Source: Pantanalinema sp. GBBB05 (GTDB lineage: Bacteria; Cyanobacteriota; Cyanobacteriia; Leptolyngbyales; Leptolyngbyaceae). From it: 64,000 nucleotides of DNA. Made by a program: the position numbers and the translations under genes. Shown piece by piece: positions 9,216 through 19,179 of this stretch. Location: assembly GCA_016743235.1 (NCBI GenBank), contig VRZD01000031.1, positions 19,374 through 83,373 on the forward strand. Reading direction: 5' to 3'. Within the stretch, counting starts at the first letter, position 1, and each line of letters begins with the position of its first letter. Below the pieces are notes generated by a model. It ran no database searches. It was not told the origin of the DNA and worked only from the letters and a program-made list of their open reading frames with translations.

Positions 9216-12200
9216 ATGTTAGGAGTGAGCAAGCTACCACAAGGTTCTGAGCGACAGATGCATCTAGTCCGGTGGTTGCTGACTGTCGGTTGGCTCAGCA
9301 TGATTGCTTCTTTGTTTTGGCAACCGCTTGCCGCTCATTTTGACCTGGGCAACCCGGAATTATTGCTGATGCCGATGCCGCCGCATCAATGTATTCCAGT
9401 GCAAGGCAACTGTTTAGCCCAACAGCCAACTGCGATCGCGCTAGCCTTGTTCTGGACGCTGATTGTCCCCAGTTCTATCTTGATTCTGTTAGTATTTGGT
9501 CACGAAACCTGGCGGCGGATTTGCCCCCTCTCTTTTCTCTCACAAATTCCTCGGGCATTAGGAATTCAGCGCAAACGTAAAAGCCAGAAATCCCCTGCTG
9601 CTGCGACGCGATATGAACTAGTCAAAATTCGTAAAGACTCCTGGTTAGGAAAAAATCATTTATATGTGCAGTTTGCTCTACTGACGATCGGGTTAGTGAT
9701 GCGGCTGCTATTTGTGAACTCTGACAGTGTGGCGTTAGGCCTATTCCTCATTCTGACAATTTTGTCAGCCATTACGGTTGGTTATTTGTATGAGGGCAAG
9801 AGTTGGTGTCAATACTTCTGCCCCATGGCGCCTGTCCAAATGATTTTTAATGGTCCAAGGGGATTACTAGGCAGTGAGGCACACCAGGGTCAAAAACAAA
9901 CGGTGACGCAATCGATGTGTCGAACCGTGGATAAAGAGGGCAATGAAAAAAGTGCTTGTGTGGGTTGCCAATCGCCCTGTATTGATATTGATGCTGAACG
10001 AACGTATTGGGAAACGTTTACTCACCCTGGTCGCAAATTTATTCAATACGGTTATGTTGGATTGTTACTAGGATTTTTTCTATATTATTTTTTATACGCT
10101 GGTAGTTTCGGTTACCTGTTTTCTGGAGCCTGGTTACGGGAAGCGAACCAATCCAGTAGTTTATTGGCACCGGGATTCTATATTGCCAAGCAAGCCATTC
10201 CGATTCCTAAGTTGCTAGCTGTGCCGCTCACGTTGATAACGGCAATCGGTATGAGTTATTTGATTTTAATTGCCGTCGAACAAGGGTATTGGAACTATTT
10301 CAAACGTCAACAACAAAAGGTTTCACCCCAACAAGTTTCCCATTTTGTTTTTTCTCTGTGCACATTCTTCTGCTTTAATATCTTCTTTTTCTTTGGCAGT
10401 CGATCGCTACTCAGTCCATTTCCCTTACCGATCCATCTGTTGTTTAACGGCGTGATTGTTCTTGTCAGTACCCTCTGGTTGTCTCGTACGCTCGGTCGCA
10501 GCGCGGGATTATATTCCCGTGAAAGTCTGGCTGGCAGCTTACGCCGACAACTGAGTAAACTCACGATCGACTTCTCACGATTTTTAGAAGGGCGATCGAT
10601 GGATGATCTGAAGGCGGAAGAAGTCTATGTCTTAGCCAAAGTATTGCCTGGATTCAATCAGGAACAGGGCTTACAGTTGTATAAAGGCGTATTGCGAGAA
10701 GCATTAGAGCAGGGTAATACAGATTCGGCGTCTAGCCTGGAAGCACTGCGGCAAATTCGGCAGGAGTTAGGGATTAAAGATGAAGATCACTTTAACGTGC
10801 TTACCGAGTTAGGAGCCGCAGAACCAGAATTATTAGATCCGAAAAAGCGGCGGACTCGGGAAAGTCAGTTGCGGATTGAAAGCTATCGCCAAGCACTGGC
10901 AACTATGTTGTTAGATTTAGTGGATAGTGGGATGTCGCTTCAAGAAGCCATGCAACGACAGAAGAAACAACTTCAGGTGTTGAAGTTGGAATATGGCATG
11001 ACTAGCGAAGAAGAAGAACAGGTGTTAAGCCAGATTCTAGAAGGAGAGAAAAGTACCATTCTGCGCAAAGCGGAGGTCTTACTCGAACAACTGCAAGAAT
11101 TGGCTTTACGGCAGCAAGTTTTAAGTAGTCATACTCTGGATGAACAAACGGCTGTATTCAAGTTATTGCGGCAAACAGCCGTGCAGCACAAGCAGCAGAT
11201 CATTACTAAACAAATGCTGGGACTGCTGGAAGTATTGGGAGATATTCCCGAGGCGATCGAGTTAGCGAACACCATTCGGAATTTAGCCGGAGATGTCTTG
11301 CCCGACATCCTACAAACCCCAGAAGGCTCTTTAACCTGGAAGACTCGCCTCAAATCAGATATCCTGACCGTTCTAGAGGGGATTCCAGTCGATACTCATC
11401 ACTGGGCGCCGAAGATTGATGCTTTTAATCAACCTGCGATCGAATTGACTAGCATCTCCATACCCGATGCGGGCACGGTAGGAACGCTGCTTAACTCCCA
11501 TCAGTCCTTGATTCATGTACTAGAGGAATTGCTACAAGAGCTAGATCCCCTGATTCAAACGCTGGCTCTATATGGCCTAAATCTTTTACATCCTGAGCAG
11601 GCTCGTCGGCAAGCCAAGCAGATCCTAGCCTTACAGCAGGGACACTGGTTAGTACGAGAAACCGCTCAAACCTTACTCGATCGCAATCAGGAACAAACTC
11701 AGCAAGCCGTCCAAACCCTCATTACTCATATCACTTGTCAAGGCAAAGTAGACATTCAAAGCTTTCAGCAATCCGTGGTACGGGTGGGACGTAGTCCCGT
11801 TAATGATTTGGTTCTCACCGATCCGAAAGTGGCTCCCCACCATGCCGTGTTTTACCAGGATGGTGAAGGCTTTAGTGTATTGGATTTAGGGGTGAATGGT
11901 GGGGTCTATGTAGGGAATAAACATTTACAGAGCGATCGCGATCGGCTCCAGCTTGGTCAGGTCATCCGCCTCGGTGCAGTCAAAGAAACCAGTATTCGCG
12001 TCTCTTGGGAGAAACAACCTCTCCGCACAAAAGCTCCTACCGCCATCATTGGTACGCTTGACAAAGTACTACTCTTGTTTGAAAGCCGCTTTTTCCGATC
12101 GCTGAAACCAGAAGCACTGATTGAATTGGGACGGAGTGCCAGCGTCCAGGTTTATGCGCGAGGAGAACGGCTATGTCAAGCTGGCGAACCATCTGACTCC

Positions 12201-12494
12201 ATTTTGTTATTGATTGATGGTACGGCAGAGGTGGTAGTTGTACGAGGTCAGACCGAGCAAATCGTTGGCACCGTGAATGGTGGAGAAACGATCGGTGAAA
12301 TGGGTGTGTTAACCCGGCAGAAACGCTCTGCTTCAGTGGTATCTACTTCTGATTACTGTTGCGTCTTAATTATTCAAGCCGATAAATTTGATGCTGTCTT
12401 GCGTCAAGATCCAGAGCTTGCCAGAAACCTGCTCGTGGTGTTGAGTATTCGCTTGCAAACGATGACCAGCAAAGTGAAAGCTGTGAAAGCATAG
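9216..12494 (+). CDS. Membrane Fe-S protein with FHA and cyclic-nucleotide-binding domains
   Basis: A 1092-residue multidomain protein with GAGGAG 8 nt before the ATG. Residues 1-430 form a polytopic NapH/CcoG-like membrane region. Its cysteines resemble Fe-S ligands: C103 (RRICPLSF), C198 and C202 (SWCQYFCPM), C235, and C248, C251, C255 (CVGCQSPC). Residues 440-830 are helical and charged, resembling HEAT or coiled-coil scaffolding. An FHA domain follows at about 835-925 (VRVGRSPVNDLVLTDPKVAP), which binds phosphothreonine. The C-terminus, about 950-1080, is a cyclic-nucleotide-binding domain (GGETIGEMGVLTRQKRSASV). It likely couples membrane redox chemistry to cAMP and phosphoprotein signals; the divergent adenylate cyclase supports this. 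The electron partner is unknown. Confidence 0.85.
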   Translation: MLGVSKLPQGSERQMHLVRWLLTVGWLSMIASLFWQPLAAHFDLGNPELLLMPMPPHQCIPVQGNCLAQQPTAIALALFWTLIVPSSILILLVFGHETWRRICPLSFLSQIPRALGIQRKRKSQKSPAAATRYELVKIRKDSWLGKNHLYVQFALLTIGLVMRLLFVNSDSVALGLFLILTILSAITVGYLYEGKSWCQYFCPMAPVQMIFNGPRGLLGSEAHQGQKQTVTQSMCRTVDKEGNEKSACVGCQSPCIDIDAERTYWETFTHPGRKFIQYGYVGLLLGFFLYYFLYAGSFGYLFSGAWLREANQSSSLLAPGFYIAKQAIPIPKLLAVPLTLITAIGMSYLILIAVEQGYWNYFKRQQQKVSPQQVSHFVFSLCTFFCFNIFFFFGSRSLLSPFPLPIHLLFNGVIVLVSTLWLSRTLGRSAGLYSRESLAGSLRRQLSKLTIDFSRFLEGRSMDDLKAEEVYVLAKVLPGFNQEQGLQLYKGVLREALEQGNTDSASSLEALRQIRQELGIKDEDHFNVLTELGAAEPELLDPKKRRTRESQLRIESYRQALATMLLDLVDSGMSLQEAMQRQKKQLQVLKLEYGMTSEEEEQVLSQILEGEKSTILRKAEVLLEQLQELALRQQVLSSHTLDEQTAVFKLLRQTAVQHKQQIITKQMLGLLEVLGDIPEAIELANTIRNLAGDVLPDILQTPEGSLTWKTRLKSDILTVLEGIPVDTHHWAPKIDAFNQPAIELTSISIPDAGTVGTLLNSHQSLIHVLEELLQELDPLIQTLALYGLNLLHPEQARRQAKQILALQQGHWLVRETAQTLLDRNQEQTQQAVQTLITHITCQGKVDIQSFQQSVVRVGRSPVNDLVLTDPKVAPHHAVFYQDGEGFSVLDLGVNGGVYVGNKHLQSDRDRLQLGQVIRLGAVKETSIRVSWEKQPLRTKAPTAIIGTLDKVLLLFESRFFRSLKPEALIELGRSASVQVYARGERLCQAGEPSDSILLLIDGTAEVVVVRGQTEQIVGTVNGGETIGEMGVLTRQKRSASVVSTSDYCCVLIIQADKFDAVLRQDPELARNLLVVLSIRLQTMTSKVKAVKA

Positions 12495-12522
12495 GAGAAG
12501 GCAAAGCTGCGTACGAAGCGAA

Positions 12523-13686
12523 CTAGAGTTTAAGGATAGTCGATCGCATCCGCTCGATCGCAGTCTGAATATTCTCTAATGAATTAGCATAGGAAATTCT
12601 CAGATAACCATCTCCATAATGACCAAACGCCGTACCAGACAAGACAGCCACTCCAGCATCTGCTAACAAATGATCTGCCAGGGCATTCGCCGACAATGGA
12701 AGGTGTTGCACATTGGGAAAGGCGTAAAAGGCTCCCGCCGGCTTGAGGCAATGGATGCCCGGAATGGTATTCAAGCCAGCTACAACAGCGTCCCGGCGGC
12801 GCTGGAATTCAGCGACCATCTGTTCCACAAACTCCTGGGAACCCTGGAGGGCTGCCATGCCAGCCATTTGCGTGAAGGCACAGGTACAAGAATTAGAATT
12901 GATCATCAAGCGAACGATGCCTTCTACCAGTGATTTGGGAAAAATCCCATAGCCCAGTCGCCATCCAGTCATAGCATAGGTTTTAGAATGCCCATCCAGT
13001 AGAATAGTGCGATCTTTCATCCCTGGGAATTGAATCGGGCTAACGTGCTTACCTTCATAGAGAATGCGGGAATAAATCTCATCGGAAAGGATATAAAAGT
13101 TATGCCGTTCAGCTAACTCTGCGATCGCGGCTAAATCATCGGCTTGTAACAATTCACCGGTGGGATTTTGAGGGGAATTGAGAATCAGTAACCGAGTACG
13201 ATCGGAGACAGCATCGACCAAATCATCCAAATGAAAGCGAAATTTCACTTCTTCCCGTAGGGGGAGTGGTACAGGCTTAGCCCCAACAAAATTAATCACT
13301 GACTCGTAAATAGGAAAACCTGGATTAGGATAAATGACTTCATCACCTTCATTCACTAATGCCAGCAGAGTGAAGAAAATCACTGGTTTTGCCCCCGGCG
13401 TAACCACAACTTCATCGGGATGGATTTCTACCCCACGCGTGGTTGTGATATGCTCAGCGATCGCTTCCCGCAATGGGAGTAAACCAGCTGCTGGAGTATA
13501 ACCTGTATACCCATCTTTCATGGCTCGAAATGCGGCTTCACAGATGGGAAATGGGGTCGGAAAATCGGGCTGTCCAATCTCTAGATGAATGATCGATCGT
13601 CCTTGAGCGGCTAATTGTTGTGCCTTGGCAAATACATCAAATGCGGATTCCGTACCTAATCGATTCATCCGTTCTGCAAGTTCCAT
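12523..13686 (-). CDS. PLP-dependent class I aminotransferase (likely aromatic)
   Basis: A 387-residue fold-type I aminotransferase. The PLP lysine lies in GHSKTYAMTGWRLGY, the substrate-carboxylate Arg in YLRISYANS, and NSPQNPTG and SDEIYS are the usual PLP-contacting motifs. GAGGG sits upstream of the ATG. It is the last gene of the minus-strand homogentisate operon, 36 bp after the acyl-CoA ligase. That position suggests it converts tyrosine to 4-hydroxyphenylpyruvate, feeding HPPD. By sequence alone it could equally be a broad aspartate aminotransferase; the tyrosine role is inferred from context. Confidence 0.88.
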   Translation of the reverse strand: MELAERMNRLGTESAFDVFAKAQQLAAQGRSIIHLEIGQPDFPTPFPICEAAFRAMKDGYTGYTPAAGLLPLREAIAEHITTTRGVEIHPDEVVVTPGAKPVIFFTLLALVNEGDEVIYPNPGFPIYESVINFVGAKPVPLPLREEVKFRFHLDDLVDAVSDRTRLLILNSPQNPTGELLQADDLAAIAELAERHNFYILSDEIYSRILYEGKHVSPIQFPGMKDRTILLDGHSKTYAMTGWRLGYGIFPKSLVEGIVRLMINSNSCTCAFTQMAGMAALQGSQEFVEQMVAEFQRRRDAVVAGLNTIPGIHCLKPAGAFYAFPNVQHLPLSANALADHLLADAGVAVLSGTAFGHYGDGYLRISYANSLENIQTAIERMRSTILKL

Positions 13687-13722
13687 ATGATGCCCTCAAG
13701 TTAGTCATCAAGTCGTGAACAA

Positions 13723-15801
13723 TTAAGTGATGTTAGTCAGTGGCGGATTGTCTATCGTCGCTCGATAGTGCTCTCGTAAAACCCGGCGCATTACTTTGTT
13801 GGAGGCTGTACGAGGTAATGCGCCAACCATGATTACCTGCTGAATTTTAAATAAGGGATTGAGTTGCTGCGCGATCGCTGTTTGCAAAATGGATTTTAAT
13901 GCGGTTGCGGTAATTTGAGCATCCGGTACAACAACTGCATAAATCATTAATTGGCTTGGTCCCCCATCCGTTGGCGCAACTGCGATCGCGGCAGCGTCAC
14001 AAATGATGTCAACTGTATTGATGACTCGCTCGATGTCGGCAGAACTAACTTTAATGCCACCTAAATTCATCGTGTCATCTACTCGACCACAAACCCGATA
14101 ATAGCCACTGGGAAAACGTTCTAAATAATCACCATGCCGACGTAAATTCGGGTAATTCTGCCCATCCAACTTGACATGAGGTGTATCAGCGAAGTAAACC
14201 TGATGATGGTCTTGATGCAGTAATTCCGTCGAAAGCCCGATCGCAGGTGGAATGATCCAGCCTTCACCTTTCGTCGCCGGCTGATAGTCAGCATCCAGGA
14301 TCACTAAATCCACTCCTAAGGCTGGAGTCGTAAAGGTGGCCGGTATACAGGGCTGCACCAAAGTACCCGTGAGATAACCACCCCCAATTTCTGTCCCACC
14401 ACAGTATTCAATTACCGGTTTGTAACCCGCTAGTGCCATGAGAAACAGCATGTCTTGGGGATTGGAGCATTCGCCAGTGGAACTGAAGGCGTGAATCGCA
14501 CTCCAATCAAGTCCCTGCATACAGTGGGTCACTTTCCAGGCACTGACTAAACTGGGTACAACGCCTAACATCGTCACTCCAGCATTCTGAACGAATTGAC
14601 CATATGCTCGAGTTGTCGGGGCGCCATCATAAAGGGCGATCGTGGCACGATTGAGCAGACTGGCATAGATTAACCAGGGTCCCATCATCCAGCCTAAATT
14701 GGTTGACCAAGCGACAACATCACCGGGATGAATGTCGTGGTGTAAATGAGCATCAACAGCACATTTGATTGGAGTAGTTTGGGTCCAGGGAATCGCTTTG
14801 GGCGTACCCGTAGTCCCCGATGAGAACAAAATATTGATATGACGATCGGGAGGGACAGGAATGGCGGTAAAGCGAGGATTGGTACTAAGAAAAGTTTGCC
14901 AGGTCAGATCTCCCGATCGCAGGTTAACCGTTGGTAAAGCCTGTTGAGAGAGGACGATCGCGCGTGGAGCCTCGGCGGCAATAACTTTAGGATACAAAGG
15001 TAATACCTTGTCCCCTCGTTGAATCTCATCCTGGGTAAAGATTGCTTTGGCGTTGGCTAGGCGTAATCGAGTCGCAATTTCAGAGGCGGCAAAACTATCA
15101 GCAATTGAGACAACCACACAACCAGCAGCGATAATTCCCAGATAAATCGCGACGGCTTCCGCTGTCATTGGTAAATCAATCGCAATCGCATCGCCGGGAT
15201 GGAATCCTAATTCAACTAAACCGTTAGCAACTTGGTTCGTTAAAGTATGTAATTCATCGTATGTCCAAGTTCTCAGCGGACTAGTTTCTGATTGGGCAAC
15301 GATCGCGGGAGCATTCCCAGGCGCTTGAAAGCAGCTTTCTACAATATTGAATTTCGCGTTAACGAACCAGTGAGGAAATTCGATGCCACGGGAGCAGTCC
15401 ACCAGCTCTGTATAAGGTTGGTGAAACTGAATGCCGAGACGTTGAATCATCTTCTCCCAAAAGCTGGTGCGGTTTTGGGTTGACCAGGTATGAAGGTCAG
15501 CGTAGGAAGAGATCGCCAAGTCTCGCATTAACGTTGCAATATTCGTTGTCTGCATTTGCTCCGGTGAGGGGATCCAGGCAGGTGGTGATTCCTGCTCCCA
15601 ATCAGCAAACGTCGTTTCGTATAGAAGTTGATGTAGGGCAAACGGATGACTCGGTTGCAGGAGGTGTTGGCTAAGATACTGCCAGCTTGCGATCGCGGGT
15701 AGTGACGCTAGGGCTTGATTAATTAGTGGTAGTAACGCAATTGCGGTAGCTGATTCTACTCCACACTGTTGGAGTTGGGCGAGCGACACTTGCTTGACCA
15801 T
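13723..15801 (-). CDS. AMP-forming acyl-CoA ligase (candidate acetoacetyl-CoA synthetase)
   Basis: Adenylate-forming enzyme, about 692 residues from ATG 15801. GAGGTGG sits just upstream, and a longer frame (to 15861) would overlap the preceding gene, so the shorter start is chosen. Motifs are the P-loop SSGTTGTPKAIPWT, YCGGTEIGGGYLTG, the hinge and A8 motif GRVDDTMNLGGIKVSSADIE, and the catalytic C-terminal lysine in PRTASNKVMRRV. It resembles the acetyl-/acetoacetyl-CoA synthetase branch and plant AAE17/18-like enzymes. It lies in a homogentisate operon whose end products are fumarate and acetoacetate, so acetoacetate activation is the natural guess. Substrate is not proven. Confidence 0.85.
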   Translation of the reverse strand: MVKQVSLAQLQQCGVESATAIALLPLINQALASLPAIASWQYLSQHLLQPSHPFALHQLLYETTFADWEQESPPAWIPSPEQMQTTNIATLMRDLAISSYADLHTWSTQNRTSFWEKMIQRLGIQFHQPYTELVDCSRGIEFPHWFVNAKFNIVESCFQAPGNAPAIVAQSETSPLRTWTYDELHTLTNQVANGLVELGFHPGDAIAIDLPMTAEAVAIYLGIIAAGCVVVSIADSFAASEIATRLRLANAKAIFTQDEIQRGDKVLPLYPKVIAAEAPRAIVLSQQALPTVNLRSGDLTWQTFLSTNPRFTAIPVPPDRHINILFSSGTTGTPKAIPWTQTTPIKCAVDAHLHHDIHPGDVVAWSTNLGWMMGPWLIYASLLNRATIALYDGAPTTRAYGQFVQNAGVTMLGVVPSLVSAWKVTHCMQGLDWSAIHAFSSTGECSNPQDMLFLMALAGYKPVIEYCGGTEIGGGYLTGTLVQPCIPATFTTPALGVDLVILDADYQPATKGEGWIIPPAIGLSTELLHQDHHQVYFADTPHVKLDGQNYPNLRRHGDYLERFPSGYYRVCGRVDDTMNLGGIKVSSADIERVINTVDIICDAAAIAVAPTDGGPSQLMIYAVVVPDAQITATALKSILQTAIAQQLNPLFKIQQVIMVGALPRTASNKVMRRVLREHYRATIDNPPLTNIT

Positions 15802-15815
15802 TAGCGCCACCTCAC

Positions 15816-16739
15816 TTAAGAATGACTGAGACGCTGCCGATCGTGCTCCAAGCCATCCCAAAATACCGCGATCGCGTCCAGAATCGCCTGACCACCTTGA
15901 ATAAACTTGGCTCGATCGAAGTCAGGTTGGAAATAAACGGTTTCGAGTTCTTCTAACGTATGTCCCGCATGTTGAGCTTCAACTCGGTTGTGCCACGTAA
16001 AAAAGGCTAATGGCAATTGGGGATAGCGCGTTTGTTTAATTCGCATTAATCCATCTTCCAACTCTTGCCAAAAGCCTGCGGCTGCCCAATTCTCGACGGC
16101 AAAGCTAGCACCTTCGGCAATATTCGGATCATCACTGCCATAAAGCCGTTGTAACTCATCACAAAAATGCAATGTTGTTGAGCTGCCATGCTTCCGCTGA
16201 CCCAAATCTTCGTAATGTAAGCCTATGCCTTCTGCTACTGCAATTAACCATTCAAAATGAGCCGCTCGAAAGCGACAAATTCCCCCATCCACGGTGCCTT
16301 CAGTACTAACAAATTCTGGATCGCCTTCTCGATCTTTATCCACTTCTAGTTTGCTGGAGGGTGATGCGATCGTCGCACCAAGTTTTCGGTAAATTACCCC
16401 TAACTCGTTGAGTAAAATCTCCCGACTTGCCCGTGATTGCTGTAACGTTGGTGAATTGATCACTTTCAACAAGGCAGCAATTAAGAATTGGTTAGAGAAT
16501 ACCGAGAATTGACCAATGAAATACCGTAACTCTGCATCCGTAGCGTTTCCAGCTTGAAACCAGTGAGTATAAACATTATTAGTAATAATGCGATGCTGTA
16601 AAAAGTTGCGATCGACGTGGATAAGAAAATCCTGAAAGTCAGCAACCTGAAATTGAGTTAGCTGTCCTTGTTGTAATCGCTCCTGAATTCTTTCGGAAAT
16701 CGTCAAATGCCCTGGATAAGACGATAATACTAAATTCAT
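15816..16739 (-). CDS. CADD/TenA-like haem-oxygenase-fold protein
   Basis: A 307-residue all-helical protein preceded by AGGAGG, 14 bp before the acyl-CoA ligase and 81 bp after HGD. It looks like the haem-oxygenase-like family that includes TenA, PqqC and the diiron oxidases (CADD, UndA, SznF), and like cyanobacterial CADD-like DUF3865 proteins. Candidate metal ligands are the Glu in LLNELGVIY, His in RAAHFEWL, Glu in SFAVENW, and the Glu/His run in WHNRVEAQHAGHTLEELE. This spread of Glu and His suits a diiron centre rather than a cofactorless TenA. Substrate is unknown. Its place in the operon points to an aromatic or pathway intermediate. Confidence 0.7.
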   Translation of the reverse strand: MNLVLSSYPGHLTISERIQERLQQGQLTQFQVADFQDFLIHVDRNFLQHRIITNNVYTHWFQAGNATDAELRYFIGQFSVFSNQFLIAALLKVINSPTLQQSRASREILLNELGVIYRKLGATIASPSSKLEVDKDREGDPEFVSTEGTVDGGICRFRAAHFEWLIAVAEGIGLHYEDLGQRKHGSSTTLHFCDELQRLYGSDDPNIAEGASFAVENWAAAGFWQELEDGLMRIKQTRYPQLPLAFFTWHNRVEAQHAGHTLEELETVYFQPDFDRAKFIQGGQAILDAIAVFWDGLEHDRQRLSHS

Positions 16740-16820
16740 AAACTTTTCCTCCTAACCTTAAAGTATGACATTTAGAATATGGTTAATCTAAAACAGTAAC
16801 TCTTGCTAACTGGCAACGAC

Positions 16821-17978
16821 TTAAGCCATCCAGCTATAGGAATATTGCCTATCTTCGATATCCGTTGCTTGCTGAGTCAATTGTAACGGTCGAAACGTAT
16901 CAATCATCACTGCTAATTCATCCGTCCGCTCTTTTCCGATCGACCCTTCATACATGCCGGGGTGTGGACCATGCGGAATCCCACTAGGATGTACTGTCAT
17001 TGACGATCGCTCTATCCCTTTACGGGACATAAAATTGCCAGCCGCATAGTACAACACCTCATCAGAGTCAACATTAGAGTGGTTATACGGTGCAGGGATG
17101 GCTAAGGGATGATAATCGAACAATCGGGGCACAAATGAACAAATGACAAAGCCAGCGGATTCAAAGGTTTGATGCACCGGTGGCGGTTGGTGAATCCGTC
17201 CTGTTACTGGTTCAAAGTCATGAATATTTAAGGCATAAGGATATAAATAGCCATCCCAACCTACGACATCTAAAGGATGGTGATGATAAATATAAGTAGT
17301 AATGCGATCGCGCGCTTTCACCCGCACTTCAAATTCACCCACTTGATCATGGGGAATTAACGCTTCTGGTGGACGCAAGTCCCGTTCGTTATAAGGTGCA
17401 TGTTCCAGAAATTGACCGTAGCGATTCAGATATCGAGCTGGTGGTTCAATATGTCCCTGAGCTTCGATCACCAACATCTGTTGAGTGACCTCCGCATCGG
17501 GCAAAATTCTCCAAATCACGCCAGTGGGAATCACTAAATAATCGCCTGCCCGGTAGCGCAAACTACCATATTGACTTTCTAAAATACCACTACCGTCATG
17601 GATAAACATCACTTCATCCCCATGGGCAAACCGATACCAATACGACATGGCTTCGGTCGGATGAGCGATGGAAATACAAATATCAGCATTCGCTAACAGC
17701 GGAATTCGAGCAGCGATCGCATCACCTTGGCTAGATACTTTTCCAGTGCGTAAGTGACGATGCCGTAATGCCCCAAAGTCTTCAAATTCAAGTGTAACTG
17801 GGTGTTCTACTCGGATCTGATCAATCTGCGTAGGTGGATGCAGATGATACAGCAAGGACTGAATCCCGGCAAAGCCATGAATTCCCATCAGCTCTTCATG
17901 GTACAACGAGCCATCCGCTTGGCGAAATTGGGTATGGCGCTTGTGGGGAATTGAACCGAGACGATAGTAGTAGGGCAT
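16821..17978 (-). CDS. hmgA: Homogentisate 1,2-dioxygenase
   Basis: A 385-residue cupin-fold ring-cleaving enzyme that turns homogentisate plus O2 into maleylacetoacetate. The C-terminal iron-site region shows PYNHSNVDSDEVLYY and VHPSGIPHGPHPG, supplying His and acidic ligands. DVVGWDGYLYPYALNIHDFEP is the kind of block seen in this family. It is shorter than the eukaryotic enzyme (about 440) but matches the short bacterial form. GAGGT lies 7 nt before the ATG. It follows HPPD by about 110 bp on the same strand, so substrate and supplier are co-transcribed. The family call is firm; exact iron ligands need alignment. Confidence 0.9.
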   Translation of the reverse strand: MPYYYRLGSIPHKRHTQFRQADGSLYHEELMGIHGFAGIQSLLYHLHPPTQIDQIRVEHPVTLEFEDFGALRHRHLRTGKVSSQGDAIAARIPLLANADICISIAHPTEAMSYWYRFAHGDEVMFIHDGSGILESQYGSLRYRAGDYLVIPTGVIWRILPDAEVTQQMLVIEAQGHIEPPARYLNRYGQFLEHAPYNERDLRPPEALIPHDQVGEFEVRVKARDRITTYIYHHHPLDVVGWDGYLYPYALNIHDFEPVTGRIHQPPPVHQTFESAGFVICSFVPRLFDYHPLAIPAPYNHSNVDSDEVLYYAAGNFMSRKGIERSSMTVHPSGIPHGPHPGMYEGSIGKERTDELAVMIDTFRPLQLTQQATDIEDRQYSYSWMA

Positions 17979-18087
17979 GGTCTTACCTCATGAAGACCGG
18001 AGGACAAAGTAGAGGAGAGCGCAACGATCGGGGAAAATGAGTTTACGATTAAGGTAAGTTTAGAAGCTGTTTCATTGTCTGAAAGTG

Positions 18088-19179
18088 CTAAAGATTACCC
18101 CTCAAAGCTTGTTCACGTTCGATCGCTTCAAATAATGACTTAAAATTGCCTTCACCAAAACTGCTAGCACCATGACGCTGAATGATTTCGAAAAATAAGG
18201 TGGGGCGATCTTCAACAGGTTGCGTGAAGATTTGTAGTAAATAGCCCTCCTGGTCGCGATCGACTAAAATTCCCAGTTCTGCTAGGCGCTCGATCGATTC
18301 ATCAATGTTGCCAACTCGCGCCGTTAGATCTTGATAATAATTGCTGGGTACATGTAGGAATTGCACCCCTGCCTGTCGCAGTTTAGTCACCGTCTCAATC
18401 ATATTTCGGGTAGAACAGGCAATATGTTGAATCCCCGGTCCCTGGTGATAGTCCAAATATTCTTGAATCTGAGATTTTCCTTGACCTGGAGCCGGTTCAT
18501 TAATCGGAAATTTAATCCGACCAGAGCGATCGCGCATTACCTTCGACATTAAGGCTGAATATTGAGTGGAAATGGCTTGATCATCAAACTGAATCAGTAA
18601 TTGGAATCCCATTGTGTCAGTAAAAAACTGCACCCATCGATCCATTTCTCCCAACTCAACATTGCTAACAATATGATCGATCGCCTGTAAGCCAACACCC
18701 CGATCAGTTGAGACAGCCGGCTGGGGTTGAAATTCTGGTGCAAACACCCCTCGATAATCTTGGCGATCAACAAACTTAATCAGGACATCGCCATAAGCAT
18801 GAATTGCTGCATAGCGCAAAACTCCAAATTCATCCTCAGCTCTAGTCGGTGGAATGGCACCGATCGCGCCACGGGCTGTGACCTGACGATAAGCGGCTAC
18901 TGCATCGGGAACTTCTAGTGCCACCACGGCTACATGATCACCATGCTTGAGAACTTGCTCGGCAATTGTATGCTCAGAGTTTAATGCTGTACTTAAGACC
19001 AAGCGGATTGTTCCTTGCTCCATAACATAGGAGGCAACTTTGCGGCTCCCCGTCTCTAAGCCTCGGTGGGCAGTCGGCTTAAACCCGAAAAACTTTTCGT
19101 AAAACCCTGCCGCTTGTCTGGCATTGCCAACATAAAATTCAAGATGATCAAATCGTAAGATTGGGAAAAAATCACTCAT
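18088..19179 (-). CDS. hpd: 4-hydroxyphenylpyruvate dioxygenase
   Basis: A 363-residue Fe(II) vicinal-oxygen-chelate enzyme converting 4-hydroxyphenylpyruvate to homogentisate. It has the expected two-domain layout. Iron ligands are His in QAIDHIVSNVE, His in GPGIQHIACST, and Glu in LFFEIIQRHGA, with the C-terminal gate helix GEGNFKSLFEAIE. AGGAGG is 6 nt upstream of the ATG. In most cyanobacteria HPPD supplies homogentisate for tocopherol. Here it heads an operon with HGD, so degradation is at least one of its roles. Divergent from an Lrp/AsnC gene across 417 bp. Confidence 0.96.
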   Translation of the reverse strand: MSDFFPILRFDHLEFYVGNARQAAGFYEKFFGFKPTAHRGLETGSRKVASYVMEQGTIRLVLSTALNSEHTIAEQVLKHGDHVAVVALEVPDAVAAYRQVTARGAIGAIPPTRAEDEFGVLRYAAIHAYGDVLIKFVDRQDYRGVFAPEFQPQPAVSTDRGVGLQAIDHIVSNVELGEMDRWVQFFTDTMGFQLLIQFDDQAISTQYSALMSKVMRDRSGRIKFPINEPAPGQGKSQIQEYLDYHQGPGIQHIACSTRNMIETVTKLRQAGVQFLHVPSNYYQDLTARVGNIDESIERLAELGILVDRDQEGYLLQIFTQPVEDRPTLFFEIIQRHGASSFGEGNFKSLFEAIEREQALRGNL

